Under the pieces are notes generated by a model that worked only from the letters and a program-made list of their open reading frames with translations, ran no database searches and was not told the origin of the DNA. From Bin87 sp965197635 (GTDB lineage: Bacteria > Chloroflexota > Dehalococcoidia > Lucifugimonadales > UBA3495), in NCBI GenBank assembly GCA_965197635.1, contig OZ240218.1, positions 62,001-126,000 on the forward strand: a DNA stretch of 64,000 nt, in the 5' to 3' direction. A program made the position numbers and the translations under genes. Shown one piece after another: positions 8,003-16,023 of the stretch (the stretch's first letter is position 1; each line of letters begins with the position of its first letter).

Positions 8003-9136
8003 TCACAACGCCCGCAGCAACTCCTGGTAGTTCTCCCGTCCCGTCCGGCGTAGTCGGTGGTCATCCGTAACTTCCATGTCGCCGGAGTCTTCGAGCAGCT
8101 CGACGTGGGCCACCACCTCGGTCAGCGCGGCGAAGAAGTTGCCGCCCTCCAGCTTGCGCCGCTCGAAGGTGCGGCGGGTGACGTCCTCCAGCGGCTGCGG
8201 TTCCGGCCCGGAGGTTACCAGGATGCGCCCCAGCCGTCGGGAGTGGAATCGGATCAGGTCGGCGGCCCGTTGCGCCGTCTGAAAGTTGAACTTGTGGTTG
8301 TTGTACAGGCGATGAGCCGGCAGGATGGCAACCTCCGTCCCCAGGTCGGAGACCCGTTGCAGCGAACGCAGGTACGTCAGCAGGCCATAGGAACCATCCG
8401 GGTCCTGGTAATGGACCGGCAGGCTCCGGCGCATCTCGTTGGTGTAGTCGGTCTTCATCGTCGGGTGCGGGCTGATTTCGGGGAGCACGTGGTCGCCGGT
8501 GAACACCACGTCGCTCCCGGCCCCGTTGCCGATCACCGCGCAAATCTCATCCGGCGAGTGCCCCGGCGCGTGCAAATAAGACAGCATACCCTGCCGTTCG
8601 CCGTGGGCGATGTGATGTCCCACGCGATGCGACCGGCGGGACTCCATGTAGCGGTTGCGCTCGTCGGAGTCCGACGGGTTGAACCCATTGGCCCGCGCCG
8701 TTTCCCACATGGCTTTCTTGATAGGAGAGTTGGCCGCCATTTGCAGGTCCCGGGGGTCGAAGGGCAGCAGCGGTTGGTAGATGTCATGGGCCCAGAGTTC
8801 GGCGCCGGACTGCTCGATGACACGGGCCACGCCGCCGTCGTGGTCCGCGTGGCCGTGGGTGATGATGACGCGCTCGATGTCAGACGCCTTCAGACCGCAT
8901 AGAGCCATACCCGACCGGAGCGCTTCAAAAGATGCTTCCGCGCCGGGATCAATCAGCGTCAGCCCCTCGTTCTCGAAGATGTACGCCCAGGTCGGCCCGG
9001 TATGGGAGTGTCCCTCTTGGGGAACGGCGACGGTGTGAATGGTCCGGCCGTTGCCATCGGTCAAGCGCAGCGTCATCCCGTTGCCGGCGGAGTCGCCGTT
9101 GCGGAGGACATCCACCTCCGTGAAGTAGTCGGGCAT
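8003..9136 (-). CDS. MBL-fold metallo-hydrolase
   Basis: The 377-residue protein carries the metallo-beta-lactamase signature THGHADHDGG (about residues 90-99), further metal histidines in HAPGHSPDE and TGDHVLPEIS, and a C-terminal HRLYNNH region. It resembles LACTB2-type hydrolases, which cleave thioesters, lactones or RNA. The substrate is not determined. A 120-residue C-terminal helical extension follows the core, as in many LACTB2 relatives. A TATAAT box at 9193-9198 (minus strand) lies 57 bases before the ATG. It is transcribed alone, divergently from the small membrane gene at 9342. Confidence 0.9.
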   Translation of the reverse strand: MPDYFTEVDVLRNGDSAGNGMTLRLTDGNGRTIHTVAVPQEGHSHTGPTWAYIFENEGLTLIDPGAEASFEALRSGMALCGLKASDIERVIITHGHADHDGGVARVIEQSGAELWAHDIYQPLLPFDPRDLQMAANSPIKKAMWETARANGFNPSDSDERNRYMESRRSHRVGHHIAHGERQGMLSYLHAPGHSPDEICAVIGNGAGSDVVFTGDHVLPEISPHPTMKTDYTNEMRRSLPVHYQDPDGSYGLLTYLRSLQRVSDLGTEVAILPAHRLYNNHKFNFQTAQRAADLIRFHSRRLGRILVTSGPEPQPLEDVTRRTFERRKLEGGNFFAALTEVVAHVELLEDSGDMEVTDDHRLRRTGRENYQELLRAL

Positions 9137-9192
9137 CCGGTATTCCTCCTCTGGCGGCGGCCGGCGATGCTGCGGGCCCGCACCGGGAAGGC

Positions 9193-9198
9193 ATTATA
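9193..9198 (-). promoter_or_regulatory. -10 box (TATAAT followed by GCC) upstream of the MBL hydrolase
   Basis: On the minus strand the sequence reads ACCGGGTATAATGCC. The same 15 bases occur on the plus strand before the MaoC gene at 23772. No good -35 is visible, so an extended -10 may be used. Confidence 0.45.
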
Positions 9199-9341
9199 CC
9201 CGGTATGGGTCGGCATGGGGCATGGTAAAATTGCGCTCAAGTATTGGGACGCCAAACTGGAGCCCGCTCGGGAAAATCCGCGCTCTGCTCACCAGGTTGC
9301 TGATTCTCAGCGCCAGAAGTCTTTCGGAAGACCGAGAGGCG

Positions 9342-9756
9342 ATGTGGAGCGTCCCCAGACCTTTCAAGCATGTCTATTTTGCGCTGGTAGTCACTCTATG
9401 CGCCCCACCGCTGGCGGTTATAACTGCGGATAAAATAGCCGCCACCGGCGGGCAAATCTGGTGGCGGAACATCACCACCGTTATTATTGAAGCGGCAACC
9501 GAATTCGCCCCGGTGGGCATCGGAATTGCCATCGCCATGCTGGTCACCGTGCATATAGGAGCGATAATCATGTCGTTGTACCACGTCATCGCCAACCGAT
9601 TCGTCAAGCCGGTCATCGAAAGCCACGAAGCCCGAGGGCCGCGCCGAAGGTCACGCCGCTGAACGGACCGAGTGGCGTGATTGGTTGAATCGCAAAAACG
9701 TCGCCGAAGCTCAGGGCCTGCCTTTCGATGAGCCGCCACCCGACGAGCAACGATAG
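9342..9756 (+). pseudogene. Small membrane protein gene with a +1 frameshift near 9636-9638
   Basis: From ATG 9342 the protein has two hydrophobic helices (VYFALVVTLCAPPLAVIT and FAPVGIGIAIAMLVTVHIGA), then a cytoplasmic tail reading VKPVIESHEAR. In the present frame it then degenerates to basic residues and stops at 9662. Skipping one G of GGG 9636-9638 restores a sensible tail containing EWRDWLNRKNVAEAQG and ending in PPDEQR at TAG 9754-9756. That tail is acidic and soluble-looking, unlike the out-of-frame one. So the gene seems to carry a single extra base, either a real mutation or an assembly error. Function is unknown. Confidence 0.65.
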
Positions 9757-9804
9757 TTCAAATCTCTCTGAAAACCCCGACCCGACCGCGCAGTTGCGGA
9801 GTGG

Positions 9805-10533
9805 ATGATGACTGCAACTGGAATTACGATGCTGCCCTACGTCAAGCGGGGCGAAATCGACTACGCCAGCCTGGACTACAACCCCGACGAACCGGAGCCG
9901 ATGCCCGACGCCATGGAGCAGGAAACCGTCGTAAATGAAATCCTGAACGTCCTGGCCAGCCGTTTCACCGACTTCTGGAACCGCCCCGACGTTTTCCTCA
10001 GCAGCAACACCATCCTCTGCTACGACCCCGCCAACCTGAACATCCGTCGCCAGCCGGACATCTACCTGTCCTTCGGTGTTGACCAAGCCGCCATCCGCCG
10101 CCGCAAGCTCTATCTGCCCTGGGAGGCCGGCAAGCCGCCCGACCTGGCCCTGGAAGTAGGTTCGGAAAGCACCGGGTCCGAGGATACGGTGGTCAAGCCC
10201 CGGGTGTACGCCGCGGTCGGCATCTCTGAATACTGGCGGTTCGACCCCAGCGGCGGCGAGCATCACGGGGAACCGCTGTCCGGCGGCGTGTTGCAAGATG
10301 GTGTCTATCTTCCCGTTGATCTGACCACTGATCCCGATGGCATCCTCAAGGGATACAGCGAAGTGATGGAGTTGTACCTGTGCTGGGACGAGGGCTGGCC
10401 GCGCTTCTATGACCCGGCAATCGGAGCATACTTGGAGAACTGGCGGCAGGAACGCGCGTCATACGAGGCGGCGTTGGCGCAGAGGGAGGCCAGGATTCGG
10501 GAACTGGAAGAAGAGATGCGTCGTCGCCTGTAA
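9805..10533 (+). CDS. Uma2-family putative endonuclease (DUF820)
   Basis: The 242-residue protein matches the Uma2 (DUF820) PD-(D/E)XK-like family common in Chloroflexota and Cyanobacteria. It has an N-terminal EQETVVNEILNVL helix, the core strand RRQPDIYLSFG (catalytic Asp), PPDLALEVGSEST (Glu in place of the E-x-K strand) and YAAVGISEYWRFDP. The C-terminus is a charged coiled coil (residues about 210-242) ending in EEEMRRRL. DNA cleavage by this family is predicted rather than well documented. Starts at 9805 and 9808 are both possible. It follows the broken membrane protein gene by 48 bases. Confidence 0.88.
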   Translation: MMTATGITMLPYVKRGEIDYASLDYNPDEPEPMPDAMEQETVVNEILNVLASRFTDFWNRPDVFLSSNTILCYDPANLNIRRQPDIYLSFGVDQAAIRRRKLYLPWEAGKPPDLALEVGSESTGSEDTVVKPRVYAAVGISEYWRFDPSGGEHHGEPLSGGVLQDGVYLPVDLTTDPDGILKGYSEVMELYLCWDEGWPRFYDPAIGAYLENWRQERASYEAALAQREARIRELEEEMRRRL

Positions 10534-10534
10534 T

Positions 10535-10562
10535 CTGACAGTTAACCCAAGCCTGCTATAAT
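10535..10562 (+). promoter_or_regulatory. Sigma70-type promoter before the SDR gene
   Basis: CTGACA (10535-10540) and TATAAT (10557-10562) are 16 bases apart and followed by GCCGG. The ATG of the SDR gene is 59 bases downstream of the -10 box. This is one of the better promoter matches in the window. Confidence 0.6.
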
Positions 10563-10621
10563 GCCGGCGTTACGCAGCAGACGCGCGAATCCCGTTACGT
10601 ATCACGGCAGGAGGTTTCACC

Positions 10622-11392
10622 ATGCGGTTGGAAGGCAAGGTAGCGCTGATCAGCGGGGCGGCCAGCGGTGTTGAAGGCGAGTTGATGGGTTTCGGCGGGG
10701 CGGCGGCCCGCCTGTCCTGCCGCGAAGGCGCAAAGGTGGTGCTGGGCGACATCAACGTTGCGAACGGCGAGCGCACTGCCGAGCAGATCCGCTCCGCCGG
10801 CGGCGACGCCACCTTCGTCAAGCTGGACGTCACCAACGAGCAGGACTGGATTGACGCCGTGGCTGCCACCGTCTCCGCTTATGGCAAGCTCGACGTTCTG
10901 GTGAACAACGCCGGCACCGGCGCCCGCTACACCGTGGAGGAAACCACCGAAGAGGCCTGGGACGGACAGATCGACGTCCACGCCAAGGGGACGTTCCTGG
11001 GAACCAAGTACGCCATCCCCGAGATGCTGAAGGTGGGCGGCGGCTCCATCGTGAACATATCATCCATCTATGGCCTGGTAGGCAGCCCGACTTCCACGGC
11101 CTATCACGCGGCCAAAGGCGCGATACGCCTCCTCACCAAGTCAACGGCGATCCAGTACGCCGGCGACAACATCCGCGCCAACTCCATCCACCCGGGCTAT
11201 TGCCACACGCCGCTGACCACCCGCAGCTACGAGAACGAGCGCCACTTCGAGTGGATACAGGAGCGCATCCCCATCGGGCGGGTCGGCAACGCCGATGACA
11301 TCGCTTACGGCATCGTGTTCCTCGCCTCTGATGAATCATCCTTCATGACCGGCTCAGAGCTGGTCATCGACGGCGGCACCACGGCGCAGTAG
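10622..11392 (+). CDS. Short-chain dehydrogenase with an enlarged glycine-rich loop
   Basis: The 256-residue SDR has LDVTNEQDW, NNAGTG, VNISSIYG (catalytic Ser), YHAAKGA (Tyr and Lys) and a C-terminal GSELVIDGG. The cofactor motif is unusual. Instead of the compact TGxxxGxG, residues 11-30 read GAASGVEGELMGFGGAAARL, adding about seven residues between the glycines. A strong AGGAGG at 10610-10615 fixes the start. The insertion keeps the frame and the rest is intact, so it is probably a genuine subfamily feature, not damage. Cofactor preference and substrate are unknown. Confidence 0.9.
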   Translation: MRLEGKVALISGAASGVEGELMGFGGAAARLSCREGAKVVLGDINVANGERTAEQIRSAGGDATFVKLDVTNEQDWIDAVAATVSAYGKLDVLVNNAGTGARYTVEETTEEAWDGQIDVHAKGTFLGTKYAIPEMLKVGGGSIVNISSIYGLVGSPTSTAYHAAKGAIRLLTKSTAIQYAGDNIRANSIHPGYCHTPLTTRSYENERHFEWIQERIPIGRVGNADDIAYGIVFLASDESSFMTGSELVIDGGTTAQ

Positions 11393-11421
11393 CCTTCGTT
11401 GAGGTATCAGGAGCGTCTCTC

Positions 11422-11889
11422 ATGGCGGTATCCAAAGAGCGGGTGCTGTTCAAGGAGCAGGGGGTGCTGGTCACCTACGAACGGTTCGTGGAACCGGAGG
11501 GCAAGGAATACCGCATCGAGGACATCCTGTCGGTGGACCTGGAAGTTGTGGAAGAAGAGGCCAACCGGCCGCCCATCCGCTGGTGGCGGACCGTGGGGGG
11601 CAGCGCCATCATCGGCATCATCGTCGCGTTCCTCGGCGGGTTCGCGGGGTTTGCCCTGACCGCTGGCATAATGATCGTGCTGGCCGGCGTCGCCGTAACC
11701 TGGTGGAGCAACCGCATCCGCTCGGCCAAGTTCAAGGTGTACCACGTCATCATTACCCTACCCACGCGGCGGCAAGACCGGCAGGAGCATCGCATCATCT
11801 CATCCACCAGCCGCTTTTTCAGCGAGCGGCTGAAAGTGGCCCTGGAACGGGCGATGGTAGAACGGCCAGCGCGGTACGAAGGGCGGTAG
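11422..11889 (+). CDS. Small two-helix membrane protein (DUF6232-like)
   Basis: The 155-residue protein has an N-terminal beta-rich part (RVLFKEQGVLVTYERFV and YRIEDILSVDLEVVEEE). A membrane hairpin of two helices follows (about residues 58-96, SAIIGIIVAFLGGFAGFAL and IMIVLAGVAVTWW), then a beta/alpha C-terminus. The layout matches DUF6232-type proteins of unknown function, where the soluble parts may form a PH-like fold. GGAG at 11410-11413 gives a reasonable ribosome site for ATG 11422. It is separated from the SDR by 29 bases and may share its transcript. Confidence 0.6.
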   Translation: MAVSKERVLFKEQGVLVTYERFVEPEGKEYRIEDILSVDLEVVEEEANRPPIRWWRTVGGSAIIGIIVAFLGGFAGFALTAGIMIVLAGVAVTWWSNRIRSAKFKVYHVIITLPTRRQDRQEHRIISSTSRFFSERLKVALERAMVERPARYEGR

Positions 11890-11901
11890 CGCGCTGGTGT
11901 T

Positions 11902-12318
11902 TTAGCAGTCAGATGCCGCCAGCACGTCGAATTTTCTGAGCAAAGGACGGTGCCGGGGTTTATCTGGCTTGTTCCTGATTGACCGTCCTCGCTTCCGACG
12001 CTTGCCGCTGGGTTCAGGTTCATCGTCGGGGCGGGCCAGGCGGTCTTGGGTCAACCACCGTTTGACCGCGCCGATGACGATGGGGTGGGCTTCCTCCGGG
12101 ATGTCGCAGAGCAGAGACCGCCAAACGTCCTCGTCACTGTAGCTGTCGAGGCCATCGTCGCCGCCCGTGCCGGCAATGTAATCACCCAAAATCGACATTC
12201 CGACCGCCAGTTCGCCGGAGCGAATGCAGTACAACCCTTCCTTGAGGATCGCTTCACGGACAGCCGGGTCGCGGGCAATACGCTGATGGACCATTTCATG
12301 GAAATCTATGGTCTGCAT
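11902..12318 (-). CDS. Antitoxin-like protein next to a broken RelE/HigB toxin
   Basis: About 138 residues. The N-terminal part (FHEMVHQRIARDP, then REAILKEGLYCIRSGELAVG and LGDYIAGTGG) resembles the short helical antitoxins that pair with HigB/RelE-type toxins in this lineage. The C-terminal half is different and very basic (SGKRRKRGRSIRNKPDK), which could be DNA-binding or a result of decay. The start is set at ATG 12318, preceded by AGGA. Transcribed with the toxin remnant upstream (12339-12652), in toxin-then-antitoxin order as in HigBA. No helix-turn-helix is clear. Confidence 0.5.
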   Translation of the reverse strand: MQTIDFHEMVHQRIARDPAVREAILKEGLYCIRSGELAVGMSILGDYIAGTGGDDGLDSYSDEDVWRSLLCDIPEEAHPIVIGAVKRWLTQDRLARPDDEPEPSGKRRKRGRSIRNKPDKPRHRPLLRKFDVLAASDC

Positions 12319-12338
12319 GATTGTCCTACACTTTCCTG

Positions 12339-12652
12339 TTACTGGCGGTTTCTGTACTCTCGCCAAAGGGCACGGGCAGCGTTGATGTCTCTCTGCTGGC
12401 GCTGTTTGGTGCCACCGACGAGCAAAATTATCAGAACGTCGCCATCAAAGCCAAAGTAAATCCGGTACCCTGGTCCGAAATTTATCCGGTATTCTGAAAT
12501 ACCACCCGGCAGCCTCCTGACGTTCGACAAATTGCCTTGCTCCATACGGACTATGGCGTCTTCTACCCTGGCTACTCACCCTCATCCAGCCGGTCAAACC
12601 ATCTTTGGAATGGCGCCAGTACTTGAACAGTGTATCGTTGATTCGGACCCAC
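12339..12652 (-). pseudogene. RelE/HigB-type toxin gene with a one-base deletion near 12576
   Basis: Reading from GTG 12652 on the minus strand gives a start like YTVQVLAPFQRWFDRLDEG, then a stop. Shifting frame near 12576 continues VARVEDAIVRMEQGNLSN, then RRLPGGISEYRINFGPGYRI and FGFDGDVLIILLVGG. Together these form the roughly 104-residue phage-Gp49/HigB toxin fold. The span of 314 bases is one short of a multiple of three, consistent with one missing base. RelE/HigB toxins cut mRNA on the ribosome. The remaining uninterrupted piece begins at an internal ATG (12545) and lacks the first third, so it is unlikely to be active. Confidence 0.7.
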
Positions 12653-12680
12653 AGAGACTGTCAGAAAATAGGCCGCAAGT

Positions 12681-13661
12681 CTATATGCCGCTGCTGACGT
12701 CAATCACCACCTTGCCCACGGCGGCGGCCCGCACGGACTCGTGGGCGCCGGCCGTGTCTTCCAGCGGGAAGTGCGGCCCGTCCATGCCTACCAGTTCACC
12801 GGACGCCAACCAGCGGTTGGTGTCGTCCACGCCGGCGGTTTTGGCCTCTTCGGGCATGTCGTACACCAGCACGTGCCGCACGTTGACGTTGCTGACGGGA
12901 AACTCGAAGGGCGGAGCCGGCCCGTCGCCGGCGGCGTAGATGGTTATGCTCCCGCCGCTCCTGATTATCCGTTGGCTGACCGGGAAGTTGCCTGAGAAGT
13001 CCACTTCCACGACGAGGTCAACGCCCTGGCCGTCGGTCAACTCCAGGATGCGCGCGGCGGTATCCTCAGTGCGATAGTTGACGGTGTGGTGAGCGCCGGC
13101 CTGGCGGGCGATTTCAGCCTTGGCGTCGCCGCTGACGGTGCTGACGATGTTGCTTGCGCCGCCAATCCGGGCCATCTGCAACGCCATATTGCCGACGGCG
13201 CCGGCTCCACCGGGAACCAGCACCGTCTTGCCCGCAACGGGTCCGTCGGCGAATACGCAGCGGTGAGCGGTCAGCGCCGGCACGCCCAAACCGGCGGCCA
13301 AAGCGAAATCCACGTTTTCCGGCATGGGGACCGCTCGTATGGACGGCTGCACCGTGAACTCGGCGGCAGTGCCGAAGGCGCGGCCAATTTGCGATTGATA
13401 AACCCACACCCGTTCCCCGACGCGGCTCTCCGGCACACCCTCGCCCACCATGTCGATGACGCCGCCGCCGTCCTGGTTGGGGATGATGCGCGGGAAGTTG
13501 ATGCGCGCGGTGGTTCCCTGGCGTCGTTTCCAGTCCGACGGATTGACGCCCGACGTCACCACCCTGACGCGAACCTCACCCGGTCCCGGTTGCGGATCGG
13601 GCATCTCGCCAACCTGCAATACCGAAGCGTCTCCGTTATCTTCGTACCAAACTGCGCGCAT
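12681..13661 (-). CDS. MDR-family NADPH:quinone oxidoreductase
   Basis: The 326-residue protein is a zinc-free medium-chain reductase. It has an N-terminal GroES-like domain (MRAVWYEDNG, SGVNPSDWKRRQG, PNQDGGGVIDMVGEGV) and a Rossmann domain with VPGGAGAVGNMALQMA (about residues 145-160). It lacks the structural cysteine cluster of alcohol dehydrogenases, as expected for quinone reductases that use NADPH. ATG 13661 is chosen because the family consensus begins there and GGAAGG precedes it. An inverted repeat upstream (13686-13709) may be an operator. Confidence 0.9.
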   Translation of the reverse strand: MRAVWYEDNGDASVLQVGEMPDPQPGPGEVRVRVVTSGVNPSDWKRRQGTTARINFPRIIPNQDGGGVIDMVGEGVPESRVGERVWVYQSQIGRAFGTAAEFTVQPSIRAVPMPENVDFALAAGLGVPALTAHRCVFADGPVAGKTVLVPGGAGAVGNMALQMARIGGASNIVSTVSGDAKAEIARQAGAHHTVNYRTEDTAARILELTDGQGVDLVVEVDFSGNFPVSQRIIRSGGSITIYAAGDGPAPPFEFPVSNVNVRHVLVYDMPEEAKTAGVDDTNRWLASGELVGMDGPHFPLEDTAGAHESVRAAAVGKVVIDVSSGI

Positions 13662-13685
13662 CTGAGCACCTTCCTTTTGTGAATA

Positions 13686-13709
13686 TACGGTACACCTGAG
13701 CATACCGTA
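13686..13709. promoter_or_regulatory. Inverted repeat, candidate operator for the quinone oxidoreductase
   Basis: TACGGTA (13686-13692) and TACCGTA (13703-13709) form a 7-bp dyad with a 10-bp spacer, 25 bases before the ATG at 13661. On the minus strand the inner arm runs into CGTATATT, a weak -10-like sequence. Dyad symmetry of this size at a promoter suits a TetR- or MarR-type repressor; no such gene is adjacent, so the regulator is unknown. Confidence 0.35.
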
Positions 13710-13739
13710 ATTCGAGCATGGGTGAACCGCCGGTGTTAT

Positions 13740-15215
13740 CTACCGGAACCGCCGCCGTATCGCCGCCAGCGCCACCAACCCCACCGGGGCGATGAGCAGG
13801 GCCGTGGACGCCAGCTCTGCCGGCGCTCCACCCACCGCAGACCCGGCCGACGGAGCCGCGCATCCGCCGCCTGACGGCGCGACCGGCTCCGGAGCCGCAG
13901 GGGCGGGCATGGGGGTATAAGTCGGGGCCGGGGGACTGGTCGGCGCGGGAGCCGGCGGCTCGGCGGTCGGCGGCGCGGATGCTACGACGCCGGCCTGCGC
14001 CGCAGCTGGCGCCGGCACGGGCGTTGGCGTTGGCCGTCGTGTTGGCAGCACTTGCAGCGGGGGAAGGGGCGGTGTGGACAGGTCGCGCGGCGAAAGGCCC
14101 ACCGATGCCCGCCACTCGTTGTCCAGTTCGGAGATCGTCAGCCCGTAAGACGCCTGCAAGGCTTTCTCAAAGTTGTGCATGGAGCGTAGGGCGGTGAACA
14201 GTTCCACCATTTTCTGCGGGCCGTAGGAATCAAGCATATAGGCGACGACGGCGTGCCCCAGGCCATAGTTACGCAGGGTTTCGACGGGGGTGCCGGAGTA
14301 GGTGCGGAGACTGGACAACGGCGGCACCTCGTCGTTTTGGATAGCGCGGCGCACGTAGCGGTTGAACTCGGTGCTTTCCTGACGCTCCGAATAGACGGCC
14401 AGTCCTTCGTTGATCCAGGAATGGATTTGCCCGTAGGCGCTGCCGGCAGCATCGGCTACCAGGAGATGGGTGAACTCATGGGCCGCGGTGGTCAAGATAT
14501 TGTCGCCGATGAAAACGTCCTGGGAGCCGTCCACCAGCAGGGTGCGCTCGTCGGTGAAAGCCTGGCCCAGGGTTCTCAGTTGCTGCTGCGCCACGCGCGA
14601 TTTCGGCGGTTGCGCCGCTAGCATATCGGCGTAGTCGGAATAGACCACGATGTTCATGGGCTCCGTCAACTCGACGCCCAAGAGCGGCCGCATGAATTCG
14701 TAGGTGTCGTCGGCCACCTCCAGGACGGCGTTGGCACGACTCTCGGACTGGTCATCATGATGGTAGTAATAGACGTTGATGAGGCCCGACGACACCGTAC
14801 TCCAATCCAGGCCCCGGTTGAGATAGACGATAGTTTCCGGTTCCGTTTCCAACACGCCGCCGTCCGCAGTGCGGATGTCAAAGTAATAGGCCAAGCGGGT
14901 TCCGGTGGGGATGTACTCGTTGGAGGTTTTGCTCTGGAACAGCGCCTCGCCCGAGATGGCGTTGCCCGGCTCAAACTCCACGACGCGATAAACGCTGCGG
15001 TTGGACTGGCCCAGCTTGCGGACGTACACGCGGATCTCCTCAATCGGGCTGGCGCTTTCGGCGTCAATGTAAAACCGCAGCCCGTCGGGAAACTGGTTTT
15101 CCACTCCCTGGTCGGTAACTGTGATCGAATCCTGTGCAGCGACTCCCCGGGCCAGCATTGGAGCGAGGGCGATAACAGCGATCAGGAAGGTAATGGCGAT
15201 AAACGGAATTTTCAC
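13740..15215 (-). CDS. Secreted, surface-anchored zinc metalloprotease (peptidase MA family)
   Basis: The 491-residue protein starts with a signal peptide (IPFIAITFLIAVIALAPMLA). A beta-rich domain follows, then a gluzincin core with HEFTH at residues 246-250 inside TAAHEFTHLLVADAAG, and a likely third ligand in NEGLAVYSE. The C-terminal 130 residues are a Pro/Thr/Ala-rich stalk (PTRRPTPTPVPAP and similar), ending in GGGCAAPS, a hydrophobic helix (ALLIAPVGLVALAAI) and a basic tail RRRFR. This resembles a surface-anchoring signal. Its start overlaps the stop of the XRE gene by four bases (15212-15215), so translation is probably coupled to the TA genes upstream. Confidence 0.88.
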   Translation of the reverse strand: MKIPFIAITFLIAVIALAPMLARGVAAQDSITVTDQGVENQFPDGLRFYIDAESASPIEEIRVYVRKLGQSNRSVYRVVEFEPGNAISGEALFQSKTSNEYIPTGTRLAYYFDIRTADGGVLETEPETIVYLNRGLDWSTVSSGLINVYYYHHDDQSESRANAVLEVADDTYEFMRPLLGVELTEPMNIVVYSDYADMLAAQPPKSRVAQQQLRTLGQAFTDERTLLVDGSQDVFIGDNILTTAAHEFTHLLVADAAGSAYGQIHSWINEGLAVYSERQESTEFNRYVRRAIQNDEVPPLSSLRTYSGTPVETLRNYGLGHAVVAYMLDSYGPQKMVELFTALRSMHNFEKALQASYGLTISELDNEWRASVGLSPRDLSTPPLPPLQVLPTRRPTPTPVPAPAAAQAGVVASAPPTAEPPAPAPTSPPAPTYTPMPAPAAPEPVAPSGGGCAAPSAGSAVGGAPAELASTALLIAPVGLVALAAIRRRFR

Positions 15216-15559
15216 GTTGCGCGTTCCTTGTGCGGAGCTTTTGTTTCCGATACGTCCGGTGACGGGCGAGAGGTTTGCTCATCAGGCACAAAACTCAGCT
15301 TGAGTTTGGTTCCGGTGGCTTGCGCGACTCTGCGTAGGGTGTTGACGGATGGGTTGCTCCGCCAACCCTCCAGACGCGCGATAGCCGACACGTGTATGCC
15401 CATGCGCTCGGCGAGCTCTTGCTGGTTGATGCCGGCCTGCGCGCGTGCGCCAATCAAAGCGCTGATCAGTTCATACTGCGGCTCCGAGGCGTCGTAGGCC
15501 GCCCGGTATGCGTCGTCCTTCATCCATTTATTGTGCAGTTCCCTGACGTCCATCATCAT
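15212..15559 (-). CDS. XRE-type helix-turn-helix antitoxin/repressor
   Basis: The 115-residue protein has an XRE HTH at about residues 35-90. It contains ARAQAGINQQELAERMGI, then SAIARLEGWRSNPSVNTLRR and an AQATGTKLKLSF wing-like strand, the standard arrangement of HigA antitoxins. A charged, disordered tail follows. It overlaps the toxin gene upstream and the protease gene downstream, each by an ATGA (four bases). As a HigA homologue it should neutralise the toxin and repress the shared promoter; control of the protease gene is an inference from position. Confidence 0.88.
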   Translation of the reverse strand: MMMDVRELHNKWMKDDAYRAAYDASEPQYELISALIGARAQAGINQQELAERMGIHVSAIARLEGWRSNPSVNTLRRVAQATGTKLKLSFVPDEQTSRPSPDVSETKAPHKERAT

Positions 15560-15879
15560 AGAACCTCCTGTGCCCTTCGTAACGCCAATGTGATTTCTCT
15601 ACGTGGTGTCTGCTCGGTTTTTTTGACGAATACTCGCACTATTACAACGCGCCGGTTTCGAACTGTCACGTAAACGGCACGAGCGATTCCATCCCGTCCG
15701 CCCAGGCGCATTTCCCACAATGGCCCTTCCAAGTGTCGCACATGAGGCATACCTACATTTGAGAGACCATTCGACCTGATTAGATCGGTGATAAAGCCAA
15801 ACCTGGCTCGCATGTCGCGAGGGAGGTCCTGGAGATCAGCAGCCACCGTCTCATTTAGCACGGCTACTGTCCAGGTCAT
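15556..15879 (-). CDS. RelE/HigB-like toxin (phage Gp49-like, DUF891)
   Basis: The 107-residue product has the Gp49/HigB outline. It begins TWTVAVLNETVAADLQDLP, followed by LIRSNGLSNVGMPHVRHLEG, then LWEMRLGGRDGIARAVYV and VVIVRVFVKKTEQTPR. The lysine- and arginine-rich last strands are where mRNA interferases of this family place catalytic residues. ATG 15879 has GGAG eight bases upstream (on the minus strand). Toxin precedes antitoxin, as in higBA loci. The pair appears intact, unlike the related broken pair at 11902-12652. Confidence 0.88.
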   Translation of the reverse strand: MTWTVAVLNETVAADLQDLPRDMRARFGFITDLIRSNGLSNVGMPHVRHLEGPLWEMRLGGRDGIARAVYVTVRNRRVVIVRVFVKKTEQTPRREITLALRRAQEVL

Positions 15880-15910
15880 ATTTGGGTCTCCTGCCATGTG
15901 GACACGGTTC

Positions 15911-15939
15911 TTGACCGCCGATGCAGCCCGCCCTACAAT
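15911..15939 (+). promoter_or_regulatory. Sigma70-type promoter upstream of mqnA
   Basis: TTGACC (15911-15916) and TACAAT (15934-15939) are separated by exactly 17 bases, the best consensus match in the window. It lies about 85 bases before the proposed mqnA ATG. Confidence 0.65.
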
Positions 15940-16023
15940 CTTACCGTCGCAGGGCCCCTTCGGATAGTGCAGCCGAATACGGGTCGTTGCCCATTATCCC
16001 TAAAATCTGCGGTGGCGAACGCT

